Origin: Stappia sp.
GTDB lineage: Bacteria > Pseudomonadota > Alphaproteobacteria > Rhizobiales > Stappiaceae
Assembly (NCBI GenBank): GCA_002722295.1
Contig: PBLF01000002.1
Coordinates: 124,001-188,000, forward strand
Direction of reading: 5' to 3'
Length of the DNA stretch: 64,000 nt
Part shown: piece by piece, positions 48,479 through 58,349 of the stretch
How the letters are laid out: every line of letters starts with the position of its first letter
Numbering within the stretch: the first letter of the stretch is position 1
The notes under the pieces: model-generated
Seen by the model: only the letters and a program-made list of their open reading frames with translations
The model's database searches: none
What the model was told of the DNA's origin: nothing
Made by a program: the position numbers and the translations under genes

Positions 48479-48494
48479 TTGACTAATTGGTCAA
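48479..48494. promoter_or_regulatory. Predicted RutR operator upstream of preT
   Basis: TTGACTA-AT-TGGTCAA differs by one base from the E. coli RutR consensus TTGACCA-NN-TGGTCAA, and is extended by T and A on the flanks. It lies in the 352-base divergent gap between maiA and preT, about 180 bases before preT. The right half also pairs with TGACC at 48507-48511. Confidence 0.75.
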
Positions 48495-48675
48495 AATTCG
48501 GCCCAATGACCTCTGCGGAAGATCTCCCGGCAAGAGAGGAGGCGCCGCACCGATCGCCAGAGCCAGAACCGGCGCCGGGCCTTTTTCGTGTTGCGCAGGG
48601 CCCGCGCTCCAGAGGGAAACACGGGCCGGCCGCTTTCCGTGAGGACGCGCCGCCGGCCGTTGCGGAGGTGCAGCC
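48495..48675 (+). promoter_or_regulatory. Structured preT leader with attenuator-like hairpin
   Basis: Downstream of the operator, GGCGCCG (48541-48547) pairs with CGGCGCC (48570-48576), followed five bases later by TTTTT (48582-48586). Further on, CGGGCC (48622-48627) can pair with GGCCCG (48599-48604), while the overlapping GGCCGGC (48624-48630) can pair with GCCGGCC (48652-48658), close to the ribosome binding site. The last two are mutually exclusive. No gene is seen in this gap. Confidence 0.35.
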
Positions 48676-50043
48676 ATGGCTGACGTACTCGCAGGCGCCG
48701 ACATTCGCGGTGCCCGCCTGACCGCTGACGACTATCTCGAGAATTTCGACGATCTTCATCCGCCGCTCGGTGCCCGCGAGGCGCGTGTGGAAGCAGACCG
48801 CTGTTATTACTGCTATGACGCGCCCTGCACGATCGCCTGTCCGACCTCGATCGACATTCCGGGCTTCATCCGCCAGATCTCGACGGGCAACGAGATCGGT
48901 GCCGCGAAGACGATCTTCGCGGAGAACATCCTGGGCGGAATGTGCGCAAGGGTCTGCCCGACCGAGACGCTGTGCGAGGAGGCCTGTGTCAGGAACCTCT
49001 CCGAGGACAGGCCGGTGCAGATCGGGCTGCTCCAGAGGCATGCCACCGACACCTATCTGGATGATCCGCAGCGCCATCCCTTCACGCGCGGGGCTCCGAC
49101 CGGGCGGCGGGTCGCCGTCGTCGGCGCCGGACCGGCCGGACTGTCGTGTGCGCACGCGCTTGCGCGCCTCGGTCACGAGGTGACGATCTTCGAGGCCCGT
49201 GAGAAGCCGGGCGGGCTGAGCGAATACGGAATTGCCGCCTACAAGACGACCAATGATTTCGCCCAGCGGGAAGTGTCCTTCGTCACCTCCATCGGTGGCA
49301 TCGAAATCCGCTGTGGCAAGGCGCTGGGCCGCGACATGACGCTTGCGGGCCTGCGCGCCGACTTCGACGCGGTCTTCCTCGGCATGGGCCTTGCCGGTGT
49401 CAATGCGCTGAAGGCGGAGGGCGAGGAGCTCTCCGGGGTACTCGACGCGGTCGACTACATCGCCGGGCTGCGCCAGGCGGAGGATCTCGCCAGCCTTCCC
49501 ATCGGCCGGCGGGTGGTCGTCATCGGTGGCGGCATGACCGCGATCGACATCGCCGTCCAGGCCCGCAGGCTCGGCGCGGAGGAGGTGACGATCGCCTACC
49601 GCCGCGACCGCGACGCCATGAAGGCGAGCCCCTATGAGCAGGAAGTGGCGCTGACCAATGGCGTCGTGATCCGCGAATGGCTGCAGCCGGTCCGGCTCCT
49701 GGGTGCGGACGGCCAGGTCCAGGCAATCGAACTCGCGCGCACCTGTGTCGGCGCGGACGGCGGTCTTGTCGCAACGGACGAGATCTTGCGTCTTCCCGCC
49801 GACCAGGTGTTCAAGGCCATCGGCCAGGGCTTCGTTGCCGATCCGCTCGAGGGCACGGTTCCCGAACTCGAGGGCGGACGCATCCGGGTCGACGAGACCC
49901 GGCGCACGTCTCTCGACGATGTGTGGGCGGGTGGTGACTGTATCGTCGGAGGCGAAGACCTGACGGTCGCCGCCGTCGAGGACGGCAAGCGTGCCGCGCG
50001 CAGCATCCACGAGCGCCTTTCCGCCGTTTCCGCAGCCGCCTGA
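48676..50043 (+). CDS. preT: PreT, NAD(P)H-dependent dihydropyrimidine dehydrogenase subunit
   Basis: A 455-residue flavoprotein, the electron-input subunit of bacterial dihydropyrimidine dehydrogenase. It is related to the N-terminal half of mammalian DPD and to the glutamate synthase small subunit. Iron-sulfur ligands: C43, C46, C51, C55 and C90, C94, C100, C104. FAD site GAGPAGLSCA and NAD(P)H site VIGGGMTAIDIA are present, and the C-terminus has GGDCIVGG. It takes electrons from NAD(P)H and passes them to PreA to reduce uracil or thymine. preA follows after 105 bases. Confidence 0.93.
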   Translation: MADVLAGADIRGARLTADDYLENFDDLHPPLGAREARVEADRCYYCYDAPCTIACPTSIDIPGFIRQISTGNEIGAAKTIFAENILGGMCARVCPTETLCEEACVRNLSEDRPVQIGLLQRHATDTYLDDPQRHPFTRGAPTGRRVAVVGAGPAGLSCAHALARLGHEVTIFEAREKPGGLSEYGIAAYKTTNDFAQREVSFVTSIGGIEIRCGKALGRDMTLAGLRADFDAVFLGMGLAGVNALKAEGEELSGVLDAVDYIAGLRQAEDLASLPIGRRVVVIGGGMTAIDIAVQARRLGAEEVTIAYRRDRDAMKASPYEQEVALTNGVVIREWLQPVRLLGADGQVQAIELARTCVGADGGLVATDEILRLPADQVFKAIGQGFVADPLEGTVPELEGGRIRVDETRRTSLDDVWAGGDCIVGGEDLTVAAVEDGKRAARSIHERLSAVSAAA

Positions 50044-50148
50044 GCGGCCCGCCACCGACACCGTGCGGCGGGCCAGCCGGCAGTATCATTGGAGACTGCC
50101 GCGCCTGCCGCCATCCCGTGTCCCCGAACGCAACAGGGGGAAAACGCA

Positions 50149-51459
50149 ATGGCAGACCTTCGCAGCGACTTTCTCGGCATCAAGTCGCCAAACCCGTTCT
50201 GGCTGGCCTCCGCGCCGCCGACCGACAAGGAATACAACGTCGTGCGCGCCTTCAAGGCGGGCTGGGGCGGCGTCGTGTGGAAGACGCTCGGTGAGGACCC
50301 GCCGGTCGTCAACGTCAACGGTCCGCGCTATGGCGCCACCCACGGCCACGATCGCACGCTGACGGGTTTCAACAACATCGAGCTCATCACCGACCGGCCA
50401 CTCGAGACGAACCTGCGTGAGATCAAGCAGGTGAAGCGCGACTGGAAGGACCGCGCCCTCGTCGTGTCGCTCATGGTGCCCTGCGAGGAGCAGAACTGGA
50501 TCGACATCCTGAAACGTGTGGAGGAGACCGAGGCCGACGGAATCGAGCTCAACTTCGGCTGTCCACACGGCATGTCGGAGCGCGGCATGGGCTCGGCCGT
50601 CGGTCAGGTGCCGGAATACATCGAGATGGTCACGCGCTGGTGCAAGCAACACACGCGGATGCCCGTGATCGTCAAGCTTACGCCCAACATCACCGACATT
50701 CGCCAGCCCGCGCGGGCCGCCCATGCGGGCGGTGCCGACGCGGTGTCGCTGATCAACACCATCAACTCCATCGTGTCGGTCGATCTCGACCAGATGTCGC
50801 CGGCGCCGGTGATCGACGGGCGCGGCGCTCACGGCGGCTATTGCGGGCCGGCGGTCAAGCCCATCGCGCTCAACATGGTGGCGGAGATCGCCCGCGATGC
50901 CCAGACGCGCGGCCTGCCGATTTCCGGCATCGGCGGCGTGACCACCTGGCGCGACGCAGCCGAGTTCATGGCGCTCGGCGCGGGCACGGTGCAGGTCTGC
51001 ACGGCCGCGATGACCTACGGCTTCCGTGTGGTCGAGGAGATGATCTCCGGCCTTTCGGACTGGATGGACGAAAAGGGCTACACCAGTGTCGACCAGTTCG
51101 TCGGCAAGGCCGTGCCGGCCGTTTCCGACTGGCAGCAGCTCAACCTGAACTACATCGTCAAGGCGAAGATCGACCAGGATGCCTGCATCAAGTGCGGCCG
51201 CTGCCACATCGCCTGCGAGGACACGTCGCATCAGGCGATCACGGCCATGAAGGACGGGCTGCGTCATTTCGAGGTGATTGACGAGGAGTGCGTGGGCTGC
51301 AATCTCTGCGTCTCCGTGTGCCCGGTCGAGGATTGCATCTCCATGGTTGAGATGACGGAAGGCACCGACCCGCGCACGGGCAAGCCGATCGACCGGACCT
51401 ACGCGAACTGGACGACCCATCCCAACAACCCCAACCGGGTGATGGAAGCCGCCGAATGA
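50149..51459 (+). CDS. preA: PreA, dihydropyrimidine dehydrogenase catalytic subunit
   Basis: A 436-residue FMN enzyme with a DHODH-like barrel that reduces uracil and thymine to 5,6-dihydro forms. Substrate-site motifs include NFGCPHGMSERGMG (N135, C138). Two [4Fe-4S] clusters are bound at the C-terminus by CIKCGRCHIAC and CVGCNLCVSVCP. The position of the mammalian catalytic Cys671 (recalled context GLACGQ) reads GSAVGQ here; from memory E. coli PreA also lacks Cys there. ATG 50149 follows GGGGGAAAA. It forms an operon with preT and the EamA transporter gene. Confidence 0.93.
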   Translation: MADLRSDFLGIKSPNPFWLASAPPTDKEYNVVRAFKAGWGGVVWKTLGEDPPVVNVNGPRYGATHGHDRTLTGFNNIELITDRPLETNLREIKQVKRDWKDRALVVSLMVPCEEQNWIDILKRVEETEADGIELNFGCPHGMSERGMGSAVGQVPEYIEMVTRWCKQHTRMPVIVKLTPNITDIRQPARAAHAGGADAVSLINTINSIVSVDLDQMSPAPVIDGRGAHGGYCGPAVKPIALNMVAEIARDAQTRGLPISGIGGVTTWRDAAEFMALGAGTVQVCTAAMTYGFRVVEEMISGLSDWMDEKGYTSVDQFVGKAVPAVSDWQQLNLNYIVKAKIDQDACIKCGRCHIACEDTSHQAITAMKDGLRHFEVIDEECVGCNLCVSVCPVEDCISMVEMTEGTDPRTGKPIDRTYANWTTHPNNPNRVMEAAE

Positions 51460-51484
51460 GGCATGTGACGACAGGCGGGACGCG

Positions 51485-52402
51485 GTGAGCGATACCGCGA
51501 CCGCCGCTTCAGGCGAGACCGGGCGCGCCCATCTGGCGATGCTCGGTTTCGCGTTTCTCGTCTCGACCTCCTTTCCGGTCGGCCACGCGATCACCCATGC
51601 ACTCGACCCGGCGTTGCTGACCGCCGTGCGCTTCCTGCTCGCGGCGGCGATCTTCGCGGCGATCGCCGTGTGGCGCGGTCGCTGGCACTGGCCGCCGCTG
51701 GTGCGTCTGCCGGTCTATCTCGTGATCGCGGTCTTTCTGGACGTCTTCTTCGTCACGATGTTCGAGGCGTTGCGTCTCACCAGTGCGCTCAACGCGGGTG
51801 CCGTGTTCACCCTGCTTCCCGCCTTCACCGCCCTTGCGGGGCTCGCGATCCTGGGGCAACGCATTTCGCGTCCGCAGGTCGTGTGCCTCGGCGTGGGAGC
51901 CGCGGGCGCGCTGCTCGTGCTGTTCGGTGATGACCTCTCCCGTCTCCTGCGGCTGGAGTTCGGGCCCGGTGAGCGGATCTATCTGGTGGGCGTGGCGGCC
52001 TATGCCTTCTATGCGCCGCTGATGCGGCTGCTCAATCGCGGCGAGGCGCTGGAGACCTTCAACTTCTGGATCCTCGTCACGGGCGCGGCATTGCTTCTGG
52101 TCCATGCGCGCGGCCCGCTGGTCGAAACCGACTGGTCGGATCTGTCTCCGGGCGTGTTCGCAGGCATCGTCTATCTGGCGGTGTTTCCGACCGCCACGAG
52201 CTTCTTCTGCGCCACCTATGCGAGCCTGCGACTGCCGGCCGGGCCCGTCATGGCCTACACCTACCTGCTGCCGTCCTTCGTCCTCGTCGAAACGCTTTTT
52301 CTGGGGGCGCCGGCGCCCGGCATCTGGAGCCTTGCCGGTGTCGGCGTGACGACCGTCGCGACCGTGCTCCTCCAGATGCGCGGGTCGCGCGCGCGAGTGT
52401 GA
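51485..52402 (+). CDS. EamA-family (DMT) transporter
   Basis: A 305-residue, ten-helix membrane protein with two EamA repeats (AFLVSTSFPVGHAITHALDP, SALNAGAVFTLLPAFTALAG; later VFAGIVYLAVFPTATSFFCATYASLRLPA). DMT carriers export amino acids or metabolites, or import small compounds. It starts at GTG 25 bases after preA, so it belongs to the pre operon, and I infer a pyrimidine, dihydropyrimidine or beta-alanine related substrate. The ribosome binding site is weak. It converges with the mltB-like gene 9 bases away. Confidence 0.82.
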   Translation: MSDTATAASGETGRAHLAMLGFAFLVSTSFPVGHAITHALDPALLTAVRFLLAAAIFAAIAVWRGRWHWPPLVRLPVYLVIAVFLDVFFVTMFEALRLTSALNAGAVFTLLPAFTALAGLAILGQRISRPQVVCLGVGAAGALLVLFGDDLSRLLRLEFGPGERIYLVGVAAYAFYAPLMRLLNRGEALETFNFWILVTGAALLLVHARGPLVETDWSDLSPGVFAGIVYLAVFPTATSFFCATYASLRLPAGPVMAYTYLLPSFVLVETLFLGAPAPGIWSLAGVGVTTVATVLLQMRGSRARV

Positions 52403-52411
52403 TGGTTTGGC

Positions 52412-53227
52412 CTACTGGCGGAGCTGGCTTGCGAAATAGGCGATCGTCTTGCGGTAGACCTCGGCCCGGTTCCAGTCGCGCAGCACCGCGTAATTGCGCG
52501 AGCCGGGCGACCAGTCGCCACCCTTCTGCCAGCCATGCTGGCGCAGGAAGTTGGCCGTGGATGCGAAGACGTCGGCCGGGCTGCGAATGAGGTTCGGACG
52601 CCCGTCACCGTCATAGTCGACCGCGAAGCGCAGATAGCTCGACGCCAGGAACTGGGTCTGGCCGATCTCGCCGGCCCAGGCGCCCTTCATGTCCCGGACG
52701 CGCATGTAGCCCTTGTCGGCGATCTTAAGGGCGCTCATCAGTTCGTTGGTGAAGAACGCCGAACGCCGGCAGTCGTAGGCAAGCGCGGAGAGTGAGGAAA
52801 AGATCGGGATGTTTCCCGTGAAGGATCCGAACCCCGATTCCAGCCCCCAGATCGAGACGATCACCTCCTTCTGCACGCCGAACTTGCGCTCGACCCGGTC
52901 GAGGATCACCCAGTGCTGCTTCAGCCTGCGCTTGCCGATCGCGATCGTCGAGGGCGGTGCGCGCCGGGCGAGGAACTTCTCGAAGGAGAGCTTGAAGGAC
53001 TTCTGGTTCCGGTCGAGGCGGATCACCTTCCTGTTGTAGGTCATCCCGCCAAGCGCGCTCTCCACGGTCGCGCGCGAGATGCCGGCGGCCACCGCTTCAC
53101 GCTTGAAGCTTTCCAGCCACGCGGGAAAGCCGGCGGCGTTGTTGCCGCATCTTGCGGCCTGTGCCGGTCCGCTCGGGGCCAGGGCGAGAAAGAGGGCTGA
53201 GGCAGCGACGACGACGGACTTGCGCAT
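52412..53227 (-). CDS. MltB-family lytic murein transglycosylase
   Basis: A 271-residue secreted protein with signal peptide (MRKSVVVAASALFLALAPSGPAQA). The MltB-type glycosidase domain shows catalytic Glu in WGLESGFGSFTG, GAWAGEIGQTQFLASSY and the final DYDGDGRPNL. It cleaves peptidoglycan glycan strands to 1,6-anhydroMurNAc products. There is no lipobox, so it is soluble and periplasmic. It lies between preA-EamA and the rutR pair, and is probably transcribed apart from them. Confidence 0.88.
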   Translation of the reverse strand: MRKSVVVAASALFLALAPSGPAQAARCGNNAAGFPAWLESFKREAVAAGISRATVESALGGMTYNRKVIRLDRNQKSFKLSFEKFLARRAPPSTIAIGKRRLKQHWVILDRVERKFGVQKEVIVSIWGLESGFGSFTGNIPIFSSLSALAYDCRRSAFFTNELMSALKIADKGYMRVRDMKGAWAGEIGQTQFLASSYLRFAVDYDGDGRPNLIRSPADVFASTANFLRQHGWQKGGDWSPGSRNYAVLRDWNRAEVYRKTIAYFASQLRQ

Positions 53228-53333
53228 GGGATCTCCCCGATCCGGCCATGGCGCACCCGCGCGCCTGCGGCATCGCCTCCAGAATACGGGCGACGGGAGC
53301 AGGATCAAGCGGGTGTTGGGGTGCGTGTCGGCG

Positions 53334-54005
53334 TCACCGGCGGGGCATCAGCCCCTCGAAGACCAGTCCGGTCAGTGTGTCGAGAGCCGCCTTGCGGAAG
53401 CTCTCGTCCCCGATGCCCGTCCCGGTGATCGCCGCGATCTGCGTGGCGAAGTCGGAATAGTGCTGTGTCGTCGCCCAGATCAGGAAGATGAGATGCGGCG
53501 GGTCGATGTCGCGGATCAATCCGCGCGCGGCCCAGTGGCGAAGGACGTCCGACTTCTCCGCGACAAGGCTTTTGAGCGGCCCCTCAAGAACGTCCCGGAT
53601 CATCGGCGCGCCCTGCATCACCTCGTTTGCGAACAGACGGGAGGCTTCGGGGCACTCGGCCGAGAAGCGGAGCTTCGCCTCGATATAGGCGGTCAGTTCC
53701 TGGCGCGGGTCGCCGTCGGGGTCGAGCGTGCGCAGCGGGGCCAGCCATCGGTCCAGGAGATCGGCCAGCACGGCCTTGTAGATCGACGACTTGGAGCCGA
53801 AGTAGTAGAGCAGGTTGGACTTGGACATGCCTGCGTCCTCGGCGATCTGCTCCACCCGCGCGCCGCGATAGCCGTAGCGCGAGAACGTCGCCAGCGCCGC
53901 GTCGAGAATGCGGGCGCGGTTCTTCTCCTGAATGCGCGTACGCGGCGCCGCCGCCGTCTTCGGCGGTGTCTTGCCGTCACGCTCCGGGCTCGCGTCCATG
54001 TTCAT
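53334..54005 (-). CDS. rutR: RutR-like TetR-family pyrimidine regulator
   Basis: A 223-residue TetR regulator closely like E. coli RutR: VEQIAEDAGMSKSNLLYYFGSKSSIYKAVL in the DNA-binding region, DRWLAPL, EASRLFANEV, APMIRDVLEGPLKSLV, DPPHLIFLIWATTQHYSDFA and FEGLMPRR at the end. RutR binds uracil or thymine and then releases TTGACCA-NN-TGGTCAA sites. Its ATG overlaps the TGA of the upstream TetR gene, so the two are made together. Matching operators lie upstream of preT and of the aminotransferase operon, the likely targets. Confidence 0.88.
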   Translation of the reverse strand: MNMDASPERDGKTPPKTAAAPRTRIQEKNRARILDAALATFSRYGYRGARVEQIAEDAGMSKSNLLYYFGSKSSIYKAVLADLLDRWLAPLRTLDPDGDPRQELTAYIEAKLRFSAECPEASRLFANEVMQGAPMIRDVLEGPLKSLVAEKSDVLRHWAARGLIRDIDPPHLIFLIWATTQHYSDFATQIAAITGTGIGDESFRKAALDTLTGLVFEGLMPRR

Positions 54006-54709
54006 GTGTCCGTTTTGTCGGCGGACCGGTCCGCGCGCGCGCCGATGCCCGTCAGGATGATCTCCGTCACGGTCCGCTTTGCGCTGGCGAACTGCTCCTC
54101 GTCAAGGGGATGCCCACCGTTGAGCGTCGCGATCTGGTGATTGAAGTCCGCATAGTGCTGGGTCGTCGCCCAGATCATGTAGAGCAGGTGATGCGGATCC
54201 ACGGGCGCGATCCGTCCGTCCGCGATCCAGCGCCGGATGACCGCAACGCGCGATGCCGTCCAGTCGCGCAGCGTGGTTTCCAGATAGTCCTGGATCACCG
54301 GCGCGCGATGAAGGATCTCGTTGGCCCAGACCTTGGAGCCGGTGGGATGCTCGCGCGAAATGTCCATCTTCTTGGAGATGTAGGAGGTCAGCGCGTCAAC
54401 CGGATCGTCGTTCTCGTCGAAGGAGTTGGCCGCGTCGAGCCAGATGTTGAAGATGTGTTCGACCACGCGTCGGTAGAGGGCTTCCTTGGTCGGGAAATAA
54501 TAGTGAAGGTTGGCCTTCGGGATGCCGGCACGCTCGGCGATCATGCCCGTCGTCGCGCCGCGAAAGCCGCTCTCCGCGAAGACCTCCTCGGCGGCCTTCA
54601 GGATCAGCCGTTCGTTCTCGGCGCGGATGGCGCCCCTGTTTCCGGGGCGTTCGGATCCCTGCCCCCGCGCCGGTTCGCCTGTTTCATCCGTGCCCCGCGC
54701 CTCGCTCAT
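54002..54709 (-). CDS. Second TetR-family regulator, RutR paralogue
   Basis: A 235-residue TetR protein with helix-turn-helix MIAERAGIPKANLHYYFPTKEALYRRVV and a RutR-type ligand domain (SKVWANEILHRAPVIQDYLET, DPHHLLYMIWATTQHYADF). The WATTQHYADF core is shared with RutR, but the N-terminal 45 residues are longer and rich in Gly and Glu. The recognition segment differs (KANLHYYF rather than KSNLLYYF), so it may read a variant site, form heterodimers with RutR, or sense a dihydropyrimidine or beta-alanine. It diverges from the aminotransferase operon. ATG 54709 is chosen; the open frame upstream is longer. Confidence 0.82.
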   Translation of the reverse strand: MSEARGTDETGEPARGQGSERPGNRGAIRAENERLILKAAEEVFAESGFRGATTGMIAERAGIPKANLHYYFPTKEALYRRVVEHIFNIWLDAANSFDENDDPVDALTSYISKKMDISREHPTGSKVWANEILHRAPVIQDYLETTLRDWTASRVAVIRRWIADGRIAPVDPHHLLYMIWATTQHYADFNHQIATLNGGHPLDEEQFASAKRTVTEIILTGIGARADRSADKTDT

Positions 54710-54786
54710 GCCCGGCAGCCACCCTTCGTTTCGCCCGCTTTCCCTCCGCCGCCCGATGAAGCGGCAGGCACGCCGCAAAATTGGTC

Positions 54787-54815
54787 TTGACCGGTTGTGC
54801 GGGGCTTCCTACGCT
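54787..54815 (+). promoter_or_regulatory. Predicted promoter of the aminotransferase operon
   Basis: TTGACC (54787-54792) and TACGCT (54810-54815) are 17 bases apart; transcription would start near 54822, inside the RutR operator that follows, so a bound repressor would block initiation. GGTC-TT-GACC (54783-54792) is itself a short inverted repeat. Confidence 0.5.
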
Positions 54816-54819
54816 CGCC

Positions 54820-54835
54820 TTGACCATTTGGTCAG
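54820..54835. promoter_or_regulatory. Predicted RutR operator upstream of the aminotransferase operon
   Basis: TTGACCA-TT-TGGTCAG matches the E. coli RutR consensus TTGACCA-NN-TGGTCAA at all but the last base. It overlaps the predicted start of transcription, in the divergent gap with the two TetR genes. GTCAGG (54831-54836) can also pair with CCTGAC (54845-54850), forming a second overlapping repeat. Confidence 0.8.
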
Positions 54836-55206
54836 GTTTTGCGACCTGACGCAACGCTCAAGACGATGCGGACCACCGGCACACGGGTCCGGCGGCGACA
54901 GGCCGCCGCCCGGAAAAACGATCGGGGCCGCGACTTCCAGACTGAGGTCGTCGTGTGAAAGCGGCGGCCGGCCGGACACGGGACAAGGTCCCGAACACCG
55001 GCAAAAGGGAACATCGGGCCGGCCCCGCCGGACAGGAACCGCGTGCATGTGGCACCAGCGGACATGCCTCCCGACAGGGGAAGCGTGATCCCTGACGTGC
55101 GCGGATCCTGTTCTCGTGGCGGGGTATCGACGCGTGTACGCGCCGGCCCGGAACTGTCAGGCAGAACGGCCGTCCGTCATCTCCGGTGCGGCCGCAGGGA
55201 GGTTCC
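54836..55206 (+). promoter_or_regulatory. Long leader of the aminotransferase operon
   Basis: About 370 bases without a convincing gene between the operator and the first start codon. Hairpins visible: GGCGGC/GCCGCC (54891-54896 with 54902-54907), CGGGAC/GTCCCG (54979-54984 with 54988-54993) and GCATGT/ACATGC (55045-55050 with 55062-55067). No terminator with T-tract is present. Whether the leader regulates is unknown. Confidence 0.35.
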
Positions 55207-56529
55207 ATGTCGCAGCCGGCTCTCACCAACAATCTCGAAGCGTTCTGGATGCCGTTCACCGCGAACCGGCAGTTCAAGAAGGCCCCGCGCATGTTCGTCG
55301 GTGCGGAAGGCATGTACTACAAGACCGCCGAGGGTCGGGATGTGCTCGACGGCACCGCCGGCCTGTGGTGCTGCAATGCCGGCCACGCGAGGCCGCGCAT
55401 CACCGAGGCGGTGCAGCGCCAGATCGCCGAACTCGACTATGCGCCGGCCTTCCAGATGGGCCATCCGGCGGCCTTCGAGCTTGCTGCCCGCCTCGTGGCG
55501 ATGATGCCGAAGCCCCTCGACCATGTCTTCTTCACCAATTCCGGCTCGGAGTCCGTCGAAACGGCTCTGAAGATGGCGCTTGCCTACCACAGGGCGCGCG
55601 GCGACGGCGCCCGCACGCGGCTGATCGGGCGCGAGCGCGGCTATCATGGCGTCAACTTCGGCGGTATTTCGGTGGGTGGCATCGTCGCCAACCGGAAGAT
55701 GTTCGGCACGCTGCTCGGCGGGGTCGATCACATTCGCCACACCCACGATCTGGAGCGCAACGCCTTCTCGCGCGGCCAGCCCGAAACGGGGGCGGAGTAT
55801 GCGGAGGAACTGATCCGCCTTGTGCAGTTGCACGACGCGTCGACCATCGCCGCCGTGATCGTGGAGCCGGTGGCCGGTTCAACGGGCGTTCTCATCCCGC
55901 CGAAGGGGTATCTGGAACGGCTGCGCCAGATCTGCGACCAGAACGGCATCCTGCTGATCTTCGACGAGGTCATCACCGGCTTCGGGCGGCTGGGCTCGCC
56001 CTTTGCGGTCGACCATTTCGGCGTCGTGCCCGATCTCGTGACCACCGCCAAGGGCATCACCAACGGCGTGATCCCGATGGGCGCCGTCTTCGCTGCCTCG
56101 CATGTGCACGATGCCTTCATGAACGGGCCGGAGCACCTGATCGAGTTCTTCCACGGCTACACCTATTCCGGTCATCCGGTGGCCTGCGCGGCCGCGGTCG
56201 GCACGCTCGACACCTACGAGGAAGAGGGGCTTCTAACCCGCGCGGCGGAACTCGGGCCCTATTGGGAAGACGCGCTTCACTCGCTGAAGGACCCCCGCCA
56301 CGTCATCGACATTCGCAACATCGGCCTGATCGGGGCCATTGAGCTTGAACCGATCGCCGGCGAACCGACGAAACGTGCCTTCTCCGCCTTCCTCGCCGCC
56401 TACGAGGCCGGCTGTCTCATCCGCACCACGGGCGACATCATCGCACTGTCGCCGCCTCTCATCATCGAGAAGAGCGAGATCGACCGCCTGGTCGGAACGA
56501 TCCGCGACGTGCTGACCAATCTGGACTGA
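55207..56529 (+). CDS. Omega-amino acid:pyruvate aminotransferase (beta-alanine type)
   Basis: A 440-residue class III PLP transaminase. [17 protein letters not shown] binds PLP phosphate, [13 protein letters not shown] supplies the Asp, and TTAKGITNG carries the PLP lysine Lys282. The [17 protein letters not shown] start and [15 protein letters not shown] segment are those of beta-alanine:pyruvate aminotransferases. The position next to ureidopropionase, mmsA and BauB predicts conversion of beta-alanine and 3-aminoisobutyrate to malonate and methylmalonate semialdehydes. ATG 55207 is preceded by GGGAGG. It is the first gene of the operon controlled by the RutR-type site. Confidence 0.92.
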   Translation: MSQPALTNNLEAFWMPFTANRQFKKAPRMFVGAEGMYYKTAEGRDVLDGTAGLWCCNAGHARPRITEAVQRQIAELDYAPAFQMGHPAAFELAARLVAMMPKPLDHVFFTNSGSESVETALKMALAYHRARGDGARTRLIGRERGYHGVNFGGISVGGIVANRKMFGTLLGGVDHIRHTHDLERNAFSRGQPETGAEYAEELIRLVQLHDASTIAAVIVEPVAGSTGVLIPPKGYLERLRQICDQNGILLIFDEVITGFGRLGSPFAVDHFGVVPDLVTTAKGITNGVIPMGAVFAASHVHDAFMNGPEHLIEFFHGYTYSGHPVACAAAVGTLDTYEEEGLLTRAAELGPYWEDALHSLKDPRHVIDIRNIGLIGAIELEPIAGEPTKRAFSAFLAAYEAGCLIRTTGDIIALSPPLIIEKSEIDRLVGTIRDVLTNLD

Positions 56530-56534
56530 GGGTC

Positions 56535-58031
<1,497 letters not shown>

Positions 58032-58035
58032 GAGC

Positions 58036-58338
58036 ATGAGTGGAGACGGACAGGGCCGCCCGCAGGCGCAGGCCACCACGCTGATCGACGACGAGAAGGT
58101 TCGCGTCACCCGCTTCGACTTCGCGCCGGGCGCGGAAACAGGCTGGCATCGTCATGCCATGGACTACGTCATCACGACGCTGAGCGAGTGCAACATGCTG
58201 CTCGAGGAGCCCGGCGGGGCGACCCGGTCGGTCACCATGCCTTCCGGTACGGTCTACCGCCGTGACGAGGGCGTCGAGCACAATGTCGTCAACGAGGGCA
58301 CGGCGACGATGTCCTTCATCGAAACCGAACTGAAATAG
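58036..58338 (+). CDS. BauB-like cupin
   Basis: A 100-residue single-domain cupin, with ETGWHRHAMDYVI as the metal-binding first motif (two His) and GVEHNVVNEG as the second. It resembles the small cupin BauB of the Pseudomonas beta-alanine degradation cluster, whose reaction is not settled; regulation or detoxification of a semialdehyde is one idea. The gene lies 4 bases after mmsA, in the same operon. Confidence 0.78.
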   Translation: MSGDGQGRPQAQATTLIDDEKVRVTRFDFAPGAETGWHRHAMDYVITTLSECNMLLEEPGGATRSVTMPSGTVYRRDEGVEHNVVNEGTATMSFIETELK

Positions 58339-58349
58339 GAGCGCGCATC

